NCBI GenBank assembly: GCA_035556515.1
Contig: DATMEO010000050.1
Coordinates: 1-14,800, forward strand
Source of the DNA: Gaiellasilicea sp035556515
GTDB taxonomy: Bacteria > Actinomycetota > Thermoleophilia > Gaiellales > Gaiellaceae
Direction: 5' to 3'
Length of the DNA stretch: 14,800 nt
Below, piece by piece: positions 6,126 through 12,870 of this stretch; the first letter of the stretch is position 1, and each line of letters begins with the position of its first letter. The notes under the pieces are model-generated. The model worked only from the letters and a program-made list of their open reading frames with translations. It made no database searches and was not told the DNA's origin. The translations under genes and the position numbers were made by a program.

Positions 6126-6250
6126 CGCAGTCACGCGGCCAGGAGGGGGCTCGGGGGAACCGACGGGTTTCCCGGGTAGGGCGCGCCGATGCGCAGCATC
6201 GGCGTCGGCGCGCAGGGGGCTCGCGGGGGAAACCGGGTTTCCCCCGCGCG
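6114..6250. repeat. Hairpin cluster between comM and dprA (REP/BIME-like)
   Basis: Four inverted repeats in tandem. A 13-bp perfect stem 6114-6126/6130-6142 with GCA loop includes the comM stop codon. An imperfect stem lies at about 6153-6161/6165-6173. A 9-bp perfect stem 6184-6192/6196-6204 also has a GCA loop. An 11-bp perfect stem is 6222-6232/6238-6248. An alternative outer pairing, 6181-6189 with 6205-6213, competes with the third. A unit starting GGGGGCTCG and ending GGGTTTCCC occurs twice (about 6145-6173 and 6215-6243) flanking the third hairpin. No T-tract follows, so attenuation or a repeat element is more likely than simple termination. Confidence 0.75.
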
Positions 6251-6276
6251 ACCGAACCGAAGGTGAGGGAGGCCGC

Positions 6277-7260
6277 GTGAACGAGCTTGCGCTGGCATCC
6301 TTCGCGGCGGCGAGTGACGCTCATCTCGTCGGCGAGCCGCGCAGCTCGCGGTTCGCGGCGTTCAAGGCGGGCTTCGACGCACGTGCGGAGCTTGCGCGGC
6401 TGGGCGCGCTCGGGTTCAGGTTCCTCAGCCGTTCCGACCCCGCGTTTCCGCCGTTGCTTCGCGCGATCCACGATCCGCCGCCGGGTCTCTTCGTCCGCGG
6501 CGACGCGGCGCTCGAGTTCCTGTCACGGCCGGCGGTGGCGATCGTCGGCGCTCGTGCGTGCTCGGCCTACGGCCGCCAGATCGCGCGCAGCCTCGGCCGC
6601 GACCTCGCCGCTGCCGGCCTCGTCGTCGTCAGCGGTCTCGCTCGTGGTATCGACGCCGAGGCGCACCGCGGCGCGCTCGAGGGCGCCGGGTCGACGGTGG
6701 CGGTGCTCGGCTGCGGGATCGACCGCGACTATCCCGCCGCACACCGCGAGCTGGCGAGACAGGTTGCAGCCACTGGGCTCGTCGTCGCGGAGTATGCACC
6801 GGGTGTGGAGCCTGCGCCCTGGCGCTTTCCAGCCCGCAACCGGATCGTCGCGGGTCTCTGTGCGGCGACGGTCGTGGTCGAGGCGCGCGAGCGCAGCGGC
6901 GCGCTCATCACTGCCGACTTCGCGCTCGAGGAGGGCCGTGAGGTGCTCGCGGTGCCGGGAGAGATCACGTCGGCGCTCTCGGCCGGGTCGAATGCCCTGC
7001 TGCGGCTTGGTGCGACGCCGCTGACGTGCGCGCAGGACGTACTCGAGGGCTACGGGCTCGTCGTCACGTCGACCGCAGCGGCCGAGCTCGATGCGACAGC
7101 GGCCGCGGTGCTCGAACAGATCCGAAAGGCGCCCGCGGGTGCCGACGAGCTCGCCCGTTCGACCGGCCTCTCGGCCGGCGAGCTGGCCGCCGTGCTGACC
7201 GAGCTGGAGCTGGCCGGGGTCGTGAACGAGGAGGACGGTGTTTTTCGGGCTGCCAGCTAG
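6277..7260 (+). CDS. dprA: DNA-processing protein DprA
   Basis: DprA binds incoming single-stranded DNA and loads RecA during transformation; homologues persist in bacteria not known to be competent. The 327-residue protein has a helical N-terminal region, then the extended Rossmann DNA-binding fold: AIVGARACSAYG (88-99), SGLARGIDAEAH (119-130), GCGIDRDYP, FPARNRIVAGL (184-194) and RSGALITADFALEEGREVLAVPGEI. A C-terminal winged-helix-like segment (about 270-327, with DELARSTGLSAGELAAVLTELELAG) matches the DprA_WH domain. GTG 6277 is preceded by GAGGGAGG at 6265-6272 with 4-nt spacing, one of the few good ribosome-binding sites here; a frame-open extension to 5905 overlaps comM and is rejected. 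The comM-dprA pairing supports a DNA-uptake role. Confidence 0.96.
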   Translation: MNELALASFAAASDAHLVGEPRSSRFAAFKAGFDARAELARLGALGFRFLSRSDPAFPPLLRAIHDPPPGLFVRGDAALEFLSRPAVAIVGARACSAYGRQIARSLGRDLAAAGLVVVSGLARGIDAEAHRGALEGAGSTVAVLGCGIDRDYPAAHRELARQVAATGLVVAEYAPGVEPAPWRFPARNRIVAGLCAATVVVEARERSGALITADFALEEGREVLAVPGEITSALSAGSNALLRLGATPLTCAQDVLEGYGLVVTSTAAAELDATAAAVLEQIRKAPAGADELARSTGLSAGELAAVLTELELAGVVNEEDGVFRAAS

Positions 7261-7263
7261 CAT
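7258..7263 (+). promoter_or_regulatory. Putative -10 hexamer for the FAD oxidoreductase gene
   Basis: TAGCAT ends 6 nt before GTG 7270, and its first T and AG form the dprA stop codon TAG. No Shine-Dalgarno sequence lies between it and the start, consistent with a leaderless transcript from a promoter embedded in the end of dprA. Confidence 0.38.
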
Positions 7264-7269
7264 CGCCGC

Positions 7270-8394
7270 GTGGCCGACTCCTTCTGGCTTTCGGAGGCCG
7301 CTCCGACGCTGGCCTCGGAGCCGCTCTCGGGCGTTGCCGACATCGAGATCGTCGGTGGAGGTGTCACCGGAATCTCGGCTGCACTCTCGCTCGCGCTGCT
7401 CGGCAAGCGCGTGCGCGTGCACGAGGCGCGCACGGTCGCCTCCGGCGCCAGCGGCCGCAACGGCGGGTTTGCCCTCCGCGGCGGGGCGATGGCATACGAC
7501 AGCGCGCGCGAATGGCTCGGTGACGACGCGGCTGCGGACTACTGGCGTCTGACGGAGGCGTACGTCGAGAGGATGGTCGAGCTCGGCGGCGACGCGGTCC
7601 GGCGGACGGGCAGCCTCCGGCTCGCCGGCGACGACGAGCGCGACGAGTTGCGGGCGGAGTACGAGGCGTTGCGCGATGACGGCTTCGCGGCCGAATGGCG
7701 CGACGAGTTGTCGGAGCCCTTGGCCGGGCGCTTTCCGGGGGCGCTCTTCCATCCGGACGACGCGGTCCTGCAGCCGGCGCGGCTCGTGCGACGGCTCGCG
7801 CTCGCCGCGGCGGAGGCAGGTGTCGAGATCCGCGAGCACGACCGCGTCGAGGATCTGGACGAGCTCGACGCCGAGATCGTTCTCGTCGCCACCGACGGCT
7901 ACCCCAGCGGCCTGCTCGGCGAGCTCGAAGGCCTGATCATCCCGACCCGCGGGCAGATGCTCGCGACCGAGCCGCTCCCGGAGCGCCTCTTCCCGATGCC
8001 GCACTACGGCCGCCACGGCTACGACTACTGGCACCAGAACGACGAGGGCCGGCTGATCGTCGGCGGCTTCCGCGACGCCGACATGGACTCGGAGTTCACG
8101 GCCGAGGAAGCGACGACGGAGCGAATTCAGGGAGCTCTGGATCGTTTCGCGGAGGCGCTGCTCGGCCGGATGCCGACCGTCACGCATCGCTGGTCCGGCG
8201 TCTTTGGGCTCGTCCCCGACCTGATGCCGGTCGTCGGGCCGCATCCCGTGCGCGCTGGCCTCTGGGTCGCAGGCGGCTACTCCGGGCACGGCAACGTGCT
8301 CGGGCTGATGTGCGGCGACCTCGTCGCGCAGGCCATCCTCGGCGAGTCGCATCCGCTGCTCGAGCGGATGAGCCCCGCGCGCCTGGTCGCCTAG
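7270..8394 (+). CDS. FAD-dependent oxidoreductase of the DAO family (amine/amino-acid oxidase-like)
   Basis: A 374-residue flavoprotein of the D-amino-acid oxidase/glycine oxidase superfamily, with style closest to gamma-glutamylputrescine oxidase (PuuB/OrdL). It likely oxidises a secondary amine or amino acid with reduction of O2 or another acceptor; the substrate is unknown. The N-terminal dinucleotide motif GGGVTG (29-34) is followed by an acidic Glu52, then ASGASGRNGGF (57-67), characteristic of this family. The C-terminal FAD-contacting segment reads LWVAGGYSGHGNVLGLMCGDLVAQAI, typical for DAO proteins. No signal peptide is seen. GTG 7270 gives the expected short lead before the Rossmann strand. 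The stop codon overlaps the stop of the convergent cyclodeaminase-family gene, and both genes could act on amine/imine chemistry. Confidence 0.87.
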   Translation: MADSFWLSEAAPTLASEPLSGVADIEIVGGGVTGISAALSLALLGKRVRVHEARTVASGASGRNGGFALRGGAMAYDSAREWLGDDAAADYWRLTEAYVERMVELGGDAVRRTGSLRLAGDDERDELRAEYEALRDDGFAAEWRDELSEPLAGRFPGALFHPDDAVLQPARLVRRLALAAAEAGVEIREHDRVEDLDELDAEIVLVATDGYPSGLLGELEGLIIPTRGQMLATEPLPERLFPMPHYGRHGYDYWHQNDEGRLIVGGFRDADMDSEFTAEEATTERIQGALDRFAEALLGRMPTVTHRWSGVFGLVPDLMPVVGPHPVRAGLWVAGGYSGHGNVLGLMCGDLVAQAILGESHPLLERMSPARLVA

Positions 8395-9323
8395 AGCTCG
8401 ATCCGGATCAGGTCGAGGTCGCCGGCGCGCTCGTACGCGGCGATCGCGACGGCAAGATCCTGGATCGCGAGCCCGGTCGAGTCGAAGATTGTGATCTCCT
8501 CGTCCGACCGGCGGCCCGCCGCCTCGCCGGTGAGCACGGCGCCGAGCTCCGTCACGTCCGCACGCGTGATCGCGCCGGCCTCGACCGCGGCCGCGAGCTC
8601 GCCGCCGTGGCTCGCCTGCTCCCACTCGTCGCAGAAGACCCGCACACGCCTGATCTCCCCGACCGCAATCTCCGCCTTCCCGGGCCCGTCGGCGCCCATC
8701 AGGCTCACGTGCTGGCCCGCTCGCAGCGACCCCTCGGCCAGAAGGATCTCCCGGCCGGGCGTCACGGTGACGACGACATCGGCGCCGAGCGCCTCTGCCT
8801 CGCTCGACGCGACACCGATGCCGAGCTCGGCGGCGACCGCTCGCCGCCGTTCCTGGTCGACGTCCCAGAGGATCACCTCGCGGCCGCGCGCCTTCAGGCT
8901 CTCGGCTGCCGCCCGGCCGTTGACGCCGGCCCCGACCACGGCGGCCGATCCTGTCCGGCCGAGCGTCTCGGCGGCGAGCGCCGCCGCTGCACCGGTCCGC
9001 AACGCGGTCACCGCACCTGCGTCGAGCACCGCCTCGACGAGCCCGGTCTCGGCGTCCGAGAGGACGACGAGCCCGCTGACCGTAGGCAGGCCCCGCGCGG
9101 GGTTGCCGGGGAACGACGTCACCCACTTCAGCAGCGCGTGACCGCCGCCGAGCGCCGGCATCGCCCGGAAGTCTCCCGCCGGATAGTTCGTCACGTAGAG
9201 CTTCGGCTGCATCGTCCACTCGCCGCGGGCATGGGCGACAAACCCAGCGTGCACGGCGTCGTACGCGCGCTCGGGCGGAACCGCCGCCTCGACGTCACGG
9301 GCCGAGAAGAACGGAGTGCTCAC
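8391..9323 (-). CDS. Ornithine cyclodeaminase / mu-crystallin family protein
   Basis: A 310-residue NAD(P)-dependent enzyme of the family that includes ornithine cyclodeaminase, archaeal alanine dehydrogenase and ketimine reductases. Lys66 (ALLKWVTSFPGN), Arg109 (TALRTGAA), nucleotide motif GAGVNG (131-136) and Asp212 (MGADGPGKAEI, the position of the catalytic Asp of ornithine cyclodeaminase) are in place; GLPTVSGLVVLSD is typical. Which substrate it uses cannot be told from sequence alone. GTG start at 9323 lies 2 nt after the pntB stop, so it is almost certainly translated from the transhydrogenase operon, which could supply or balance its NADPH. The stop shares the tetranucleotide CTAG with the convergent oxidoreductase gene. 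Confidence 0.88.
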   Translation of the reverse strand: MSTPFFSARDVEAAVPPERAYDAVHAGFVAHARGEWTMQPKLYVTNYPAGDFRAMPALGGGHALLKWVTSFPGNPARGLPTVSGLVVLSDAETGLVEAVLDAGAVTALRTGAAAALAAETLGRTGSAAVVGAGVNGRAAAESLKARGREVILWDVDQERRRAVAAELGIGVASSEAEALGADVVVTVTPGREILLAEGSLRAGQHVSLMGADGPGKAEIAVGEIRRVRVFCDEWEQASHGGELAAAVEAGAITRADVTELGAVLTGEAAGRRSDEEITIFDSTGLAIQDLAVAIAAYERAGDLDLIRIEL

Positions 9324-9325
9324 CG

Positions 9326-10717
9326 CTACAGCCCCTTCAGGGCGGCGCCGACGTCCTCGAGCGCCTTTTTCGCGTCGGCGAAGAGCATCGAGGTCTTCGG
9401 GTCGTAGAAAAGCGGGTTGTCGATCCCGGCGAATCCGGGGCTGAGCGAGCGCTTGACGACGACGACGCTGGCGGCGCGATCGACGTCGATGATCGGCATT
9501 CCGTAGATCGGGCTGCCCGGGTCGGAACGCGCGGCCGGGTTGACGACGTCGTTCGCGCCGAGGATGACGACGACGTCCGTCTGCGGCAGCTCCGGGTTGA
9601 TCTCGTCCATCTCTTTCAGCTGGTCGTAAGGCACGTTCGCCTCGGCGAGGAGCACGTTCATGTGCCCGGGCATGCGGCCGGCGACGGGGTGGATGCCGTA
9701 GAGGACGTTTACGCCCTTCGCCTCCAGTTGCTCGGCGACGGCGCGCACGTCGTGCTGGGCCTGGGCGACCGCGAGTCCGTAGCCCGGCACGAACACGACC
9801 TTGCGTGCGTAGCCGAGCATGATCGCCAGGTCCTCGGCCGTCGTCGAGCGGACACTGCGGCCGTCCGCGAGCGCCGCCGGCCCGGCGCCCGCCTGCACGG
9901 CACCAAAGGCTCCGAAGAGGACGTTGCCGATCGAACGGTTCATCGCCCTGCCCATCAGCAGCGTCAGCAGCGTTCCCGAGGCGCCGACGAGCGCGCCCGC
10001 GACGATGAGCACGTTGTTGTGGAGCAGGAAGCCGGCGGCGGAGGCGGCGAGACCGGTGAAGGCGTTCAGGAGCGAGATCACGACCGGCATGTCGGCGCCG
10101 CCGATCGGCAGCACGAAGAGGACGCCGAAGACGAGCGCCGCCGCGATCAGCGCCACGACGAGGAGATCGCCCTCAGCCCCTGCGACGATCAGCGCGCCCA
10201 GCACGAGCCCGACGAGCAGGACGGCACCGTTCACGAACTGCTGCCCCGGATAGACGATCGGCCTGCCGCTCAGCAGCTCCTGCAGCTTTGCGAACGCGAC
10301 CAGCGAGCCCGAGAAGGAGATGCTGCCGATCAGCGCCGAGAGCAGGATCGCGATCGACTCCTCGGCTGCCAGCTCGCCGGGCAGCGGTGTCAGGTTGTGG
10401 AACTCCGCCAGCGCGATCAGCGCCACGGCCCCGCCGCCGACCCCGTTGAACAGGGCGACCATCTGCGGCATCGCCGTCATCTTCACGGAGCGCGCGCCGG
10501 CGACGCCGATCAACGTCCCGATCGCCATCGCGAGCCCGATCCAGACGAAGTTCCCGAGCCCGTCCTGCGCGAGCGTGACCGCGATCGCCAGCGCCATCCC
10601 GGCCGCGCCGAGCAGGTTCCCCTGCCGCGCCCGCTTCGGCGAGGAGAGAAACCGAAGCGCCAGGATGAAGGTCACGATCGTGACCAGGTAGAGCAGGTCC
10701 GTGGTCGTCCTGCTCAC
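9326..10717 (-). CDS. pntB: NAD(P) transhydrogenase subunit beta
   Basis: Carries most of the membrane domain (dII) and the NADP(H)-binding domain (dIII) of the proton-translocating transhydrogenase, which uses the proton gradient to make NADPH from NADH. The 463-residue protein has about eight to nine hydrophobic segments in residues 5-260, including GARSVKMTAMPQMVALFNGVGG, then the soluble dIII: VPGYGLAVAQAQHDV (310-324), IHPVAGRMPGHMNVLLAEA, VVVILGANDVVNPAARSDP, GMPIIDVDRA and VVKRSLSPGFAGIDNPLFY, all hallmarks of the family. The GTG start overlaps the pntA2 stop by 4 nt (GTGA), indicating translational coupling. Confidence 0.97.
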   Translation of the reverse strand: MSRTTTDLLYLVTIVTFILALRFLSSPKRARQGNLLGAAGMALAIAVTLAQDGLGNFVWIGLAMAIGTLIGVAGARSVKMTAMPQMVALFNGVGGGAVALIALAEFHNLTPLPGELAAEESIAILLSALIGSISFSGSLVAFAKLQELLSGRPIVYPGQQFVNGAVLLVGLVLGALIVAGAEGDLLVVALIAAALVFGVLFVLPIGGADMPVVISLLNAFTGLAASAAGFLLHNNVLIVAGALVGASGTLLTLLMGRAMNRSIGNVLFGAFGAVQAGAGPAALADGRSVRSTTAEDLAIMLGYARKVVFVPGYGLAVAQAQHDVRAVAEQLEAKGVNVLYGIHPVAGRMPGHMNVLLAEANVPYDQLKEMDEINPELPQTDVVVILGANDVVNPAARSDPGSPIYGMPIIDVDRAASVVVVKRSLSPGFAGIDNPLFYDPKTSMLFADAKKALEDVGAALKGL

Positions 10718-11016
10718 TCCGACTTCCGGGGCCCGCGCTGCTTGAACATCTCGAGCATCCGGTCGGTGACGACGAAGCCGCCGACCACGTTGGCGGTGCC
10801 GAGCACCACGGCGCAGAAGCCGACGACCATCGTCAGCGTGTCCGCATCCGCCCGGCCGGCTACGAGGATCGCGCCGACGAGGACGATCCCGTGGATCGCG
10901 TTCGTCCCCGACATCAACGGCGTGTGCAGCATCGTCGGCACCTTCGAGATCACCTCGATCCCGAGGAAGATCGCGAGCACGAGGATCGTCAGCTCGAAAA
11001 CGAGAACTTCGCTCAT
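10714..11016 (-). CDS. pntA2: NAD(P) transhydrogenase subunit alpha part 2 (membrane)
   Basis: A 100-residue small membrane subunit, equal to the C-terminal end of the undivided E. coli PntA. It contributes the first transmembrane helices of dII. Three hydrophobic stretches are visible (about 5-25, 40-54 and 60-82), with the typical EVISKVPTMLHTPLMSGTNAIHGIV between them, which is nearly invariant in this subunit. ATG at 11016 overlaps the pntA1 stop by 4 nt (ATGA), and the stop overlaps the pntB start by 4 nt. Splitting of PntA into two proteins is known in actinobacteria and alphaproteobacteria and is not an assembly break. Confidence 0.96.
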   Translation of the reverse strand: MSEVLVFELTILVLAIFLGIEVISKVPTMLHTPLMSGTNAIHGIVLVGAILVAGRADADTLTMVVGFCAVVLGTANVVGGFVVTDRMLEMFKQRGPRKSE

Positions 11017-12107
11017 GCCGTCACTCGTTCGCGAGTGACGCAGGCGCCGCCGGTGATCTCGTCGTCGAAGTCGAGCGCGAGCTGGCCACCCGGGGCGAGG
11101 TGCTGCAGGAGCGCGGTGACGTTGCGCGAGTAGAGCTGGCTCGCGTGGTAGGGCATGTGCGACGCGAGCTCGGTGAGGCCGACGATCGTGACGCCGTGCC
11201 GCTCCACCTCCACGCCGGGCTCCGTCAGCTCGCAGTTGCCACCCGTCTCGGCGGCGAGGTCGATGATCACGGAGCCCGGCCGCATCTTCTCGACGGCCGT
11301 CGCCGGGATCAGCTTCGGTGCCGGGCGCCCGGGCACGAGCGCCGTCGTGACGACGACGTCGAACTCCGGGATCTGCTCCTCGAGCGCAGCCTGCTGGCGT
11401 GCCTGCTCGTCGGCTGTCAGCTCCGCCGCGTAGCCGCCGCTCGTCTCGGCGCCCAGGATGCCGAGATCGAGGAACGACGCGCCGAGGCTCTCGACTTGCT
11501 CCCGGACCACGGGCCGCACGTCGAAGCCGGAGACGACGGCGCCGAGCCGGCGGGCGGTCGCGATCGCCTGGAGGCCGGCGACGCCGGCGCCGAGGACGAG
11601 CACCTTCGCCGGTGCCACCGTCCCGGCGGCGGTCATCAGGAGCGGAAAGAGGCGAGGCAGCCGGTCGGCTGCGGCGACGACCGCCTTGTAGCCCGCGACC
11701 GTGCTCTGCGAGGAGAGCGCGTCCATCGATTGCGCCCGCGTGATCCGGGGGATCGACTCCATCGCGAACGCGACGACGCCGCGCTCGGCGAGGCGCTCGA
11801 TGCCGGAGCTGTCGCTGAGCGGGGAGAGGAAGCCGACCAGAACCGTCCCCGGCGAGAGCTCCGCGACCTCCTCCGCTCCGGGAGCCGCGACCCGCACGAC
11901 GGCCTGAGCGCCGGCGAGCAACTCGCCGCGTGCGACAACGTCGGCGCCCGCGGCCACGTACTCGGTGTCCAGGAACCCGGCGCTGACGCCCGCGCCGCGC
12001 TCGATGGCGATCTGAAAGCCCGCGGCCGTGAGCCGTCCGACCGAGTCGGGCACGAGCGCCACCCGGCGCTCGCCGGCGCGGGTTTCTTTCGGGACTGCGA
12101 CCCTCAC
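11013..12107 (-). CDS. pntA1: NAD(P) transhydrogenase subunit alpha part 1 (NAD-binding)
   Basis: The soluble dI domain that binds NAD(H), 364 residues, homologous to alanine dehydrogenase. The N-terminus VPKETRAGERRVALVPD, the RITRAQSMDALSSQ segment (121-134) and nucleotide motif LGAGVAGLQAI (from 172) followed by GAVVSGFDVRP are diagnostic. It pairs with PntB dIII on the cytoplasmic side for hydride transfer. GTG 12107 gives a standard N-terminus (MRVAVPKE). First gene of a four-gene operon; no Shine-Dalgarno precedes it, and a TAGAGT on the minus strand (plus 12117-12122) lies 9 nt upstream. Confidence 0.96.
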   Translation of the reverse strand: MRVAVPKETRAGERRVALVPDSVGRLTAAGFQIAIERGAGVSAGFLDTEYVAAGADVVARGELLAGAQAVVRVAAPGAEEVAELSPGTVLVGFLSPLSDSSGIERLAERGVVAFAMESIPRITRAQSMDALSSQSTVAGYKAVVAAADRLPRLFPLLMTAAGTVAPAKVLVLGAGVAGLQAIATARRLGAVVSGFDVRPVVREQVESLGASFLDLGILGAETSGGYAAELTADEQARQQAALEEQIPEFDVVVTTALVPGRPAPKLIPATAVEKMRPGSVIIDLAAETGGNCELTEPGVEVERHGVTIVGLTELASHMPYHASQLYSRNVTALLQHLAPGGQLALDFDDEITGGACVTRERVTA

Positions 12108-12116
12108 GGAGAGCGA

Positions 12117-12122
12117 ACTCTA
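12117..12122 (-). promoter_or_regulatory. Putative -10 hexamer for the pntA1-pntA2-pntB-ocd operon
   Basis: TAGAGT on the minus strand ends 9 nt before the GTG of pntA1, leaving room for at most a 2-3 nt leader. No consensus -35 was found 16-19 nt further upstream. The divergent HD-GYP gene starts 74 bp away, so regulation may be shared. Confidence 0.32.
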
Positions 12123-12181
12123 CGGAGCGGGACAGTCGTCGAGGAAGGGAACCGGAGCCTGCCCTGGAAAGTCGGGGCACT

Positions 12182-12772
12182 GTGGGGTCACTGCTCGCAA
12201 CCTTCTCCGCCGCCCTCGAGGCTCGCGACCCGTATCTGAAGGGGCATTCGACCCGCGTGACGGTGTTCGCAGAGGCACTGGCGCGATTGCTCGGCTGGCG
12301 CGGCTCGCGGCTGGAGGCGCTCCAGCTCGGCGGCTCGCTGCACGACGTCGGGAAGATCTCGGTCGACGCCAAGGTGCTGTGCAAGCCAGGCCCGCTGACC
12401 GAGAACGAGCTCGAGCAGATCCGCCGCCATCCGGTCACCGGGGCGCGGCTCGTCGAGAGCTTCGAGGACTTCGAGGCTGCGTTGCCCTACGTGCTCCATC
12501 ACCACGAGCGCTGGGACGGCTTCGGCTACCCGCATGGGCTCAGCGGCGAGCGGATTCCGCTCGAGGCGCGGCTGCTCGGCGTGGCCGACGCCTTCGACGC
12601 GATGACCTCGGCACGCGCGTACCGGCCCGCGCTCACGGTCGAGCAGGCGCTCGTCGAGCTCGAGCGCTGTGCCGGATCCCAGTTCGACCCGGAGCTGGCG
12701 CAGAGGTTCGTCGACGGCTGGCGGCAGGGCGAGATCGTCGCCTCGCGCCGGTCTGTACGCATCGCAATCTAG
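12182..12772 (+). CDS. HD-GYP domain protein, minimal stand-alone (putative cyclic-di-GMP phosphodiesterase)
   Basis: A 196-residue protein that is almost only an HD-GYP domain, the class that hydrolyses cyclic di-GMP. Visible metal-site and signature residues: H22 (GHSTRV), HD at 54-55 (GGSLHDVGKI) with Lys58, His83 (RRHPVTGARL), HH at 105-106, E108 and GYP at 114-116 (HHERWDGFGYPHGLSG), then LLGVADAFDAMTSARAYRP. It lacks the PAS, GAF, receiver or membrane sensor regions that usually precede this domain, so it is either constitutive or regulated by a partner. GTG 12182 gives the family's usual start (LLATFSAALEARDPYLKGHS). Ribosome-binding site unclear. It diverges from the pnt operon. Confidence 0.9.
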   Translation: MGSLLATFSAALEARDPYLKGHSTRVTVFAEALARLLGWRGSRLEALQLGGSLHDVGKISVDAKVLCKPGPLTENELEQIRRHPVTGARLVESFEDFEAALPYVLHHHERWDGFGYPHGLSGERIPLEARLLGVADAFDAMTSARAYRPALTVEQALVELERCAGSQFDPELAQRFVDGWRQGEIVASRRSVRIAI

Positions 12773-12827
12773 GTTCTTACTCCTTTCGAACCGGAATCGC
12801 GGCTGGGACGAATCACCCTCGTCCGGC

Positions 12828-12844
12828 GTCTGCTTGGAGCAGAC
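12828..12844. other. Small hairpin in the leader of the ferritin-like gene
   Basis: GTCTGC (12828-12833) and GCAGAC (12839-12844) form a perfect 6-bp stem with a 5-nt loop, ending 10 nt before the Shine-Dalgarno AGGAAAGGA (12854-12862). A weaker GGTTC/GAACC repeat lies at 12772-12776/12788-12792. Either could be regulatory, but both are short enough to be chance. Confidence 0.25.
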
Positions 12845-12870
12845 ACCCCAACGAGGAAAGGATCGGCCGC

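Noticed and set aside
6114..6250. CRISPR-like array in the comM-dprA gap
   Set aside because: Only two copies of a partly palindromic unit, with no regular spacers and no cas genes.
6523..9219. 898-residue open frame on the minus strand
   Set aside because: It is antisense to dprA and the FAD oxidoreductase and in another frame over the cyclodeaminase-family gene; the translation is Arg/Gly/Asp-rich with no domain, as expected for shadow frames at about 70% GC.
9662..11038. 458-residue open frame on the plus strand opposite pntB/pntA2
   Set aside because: The translation is low-complexity Arg/Asp/Gln-rich; the minus-strand transhydrogenase genes are unambiguous.
11100..12239. 379-residue plus-strand frame opposite pntA1
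   Set aside because: Shadow of pntA1 with no recognisable motif.
12028..12870. Long N-terminal extension in frame with the ferritin-like gene
   Set aside because: It covers the HD-GYP gene in another frame and lacks conserved content; ATG 12871 has a good ribosome-binding site.
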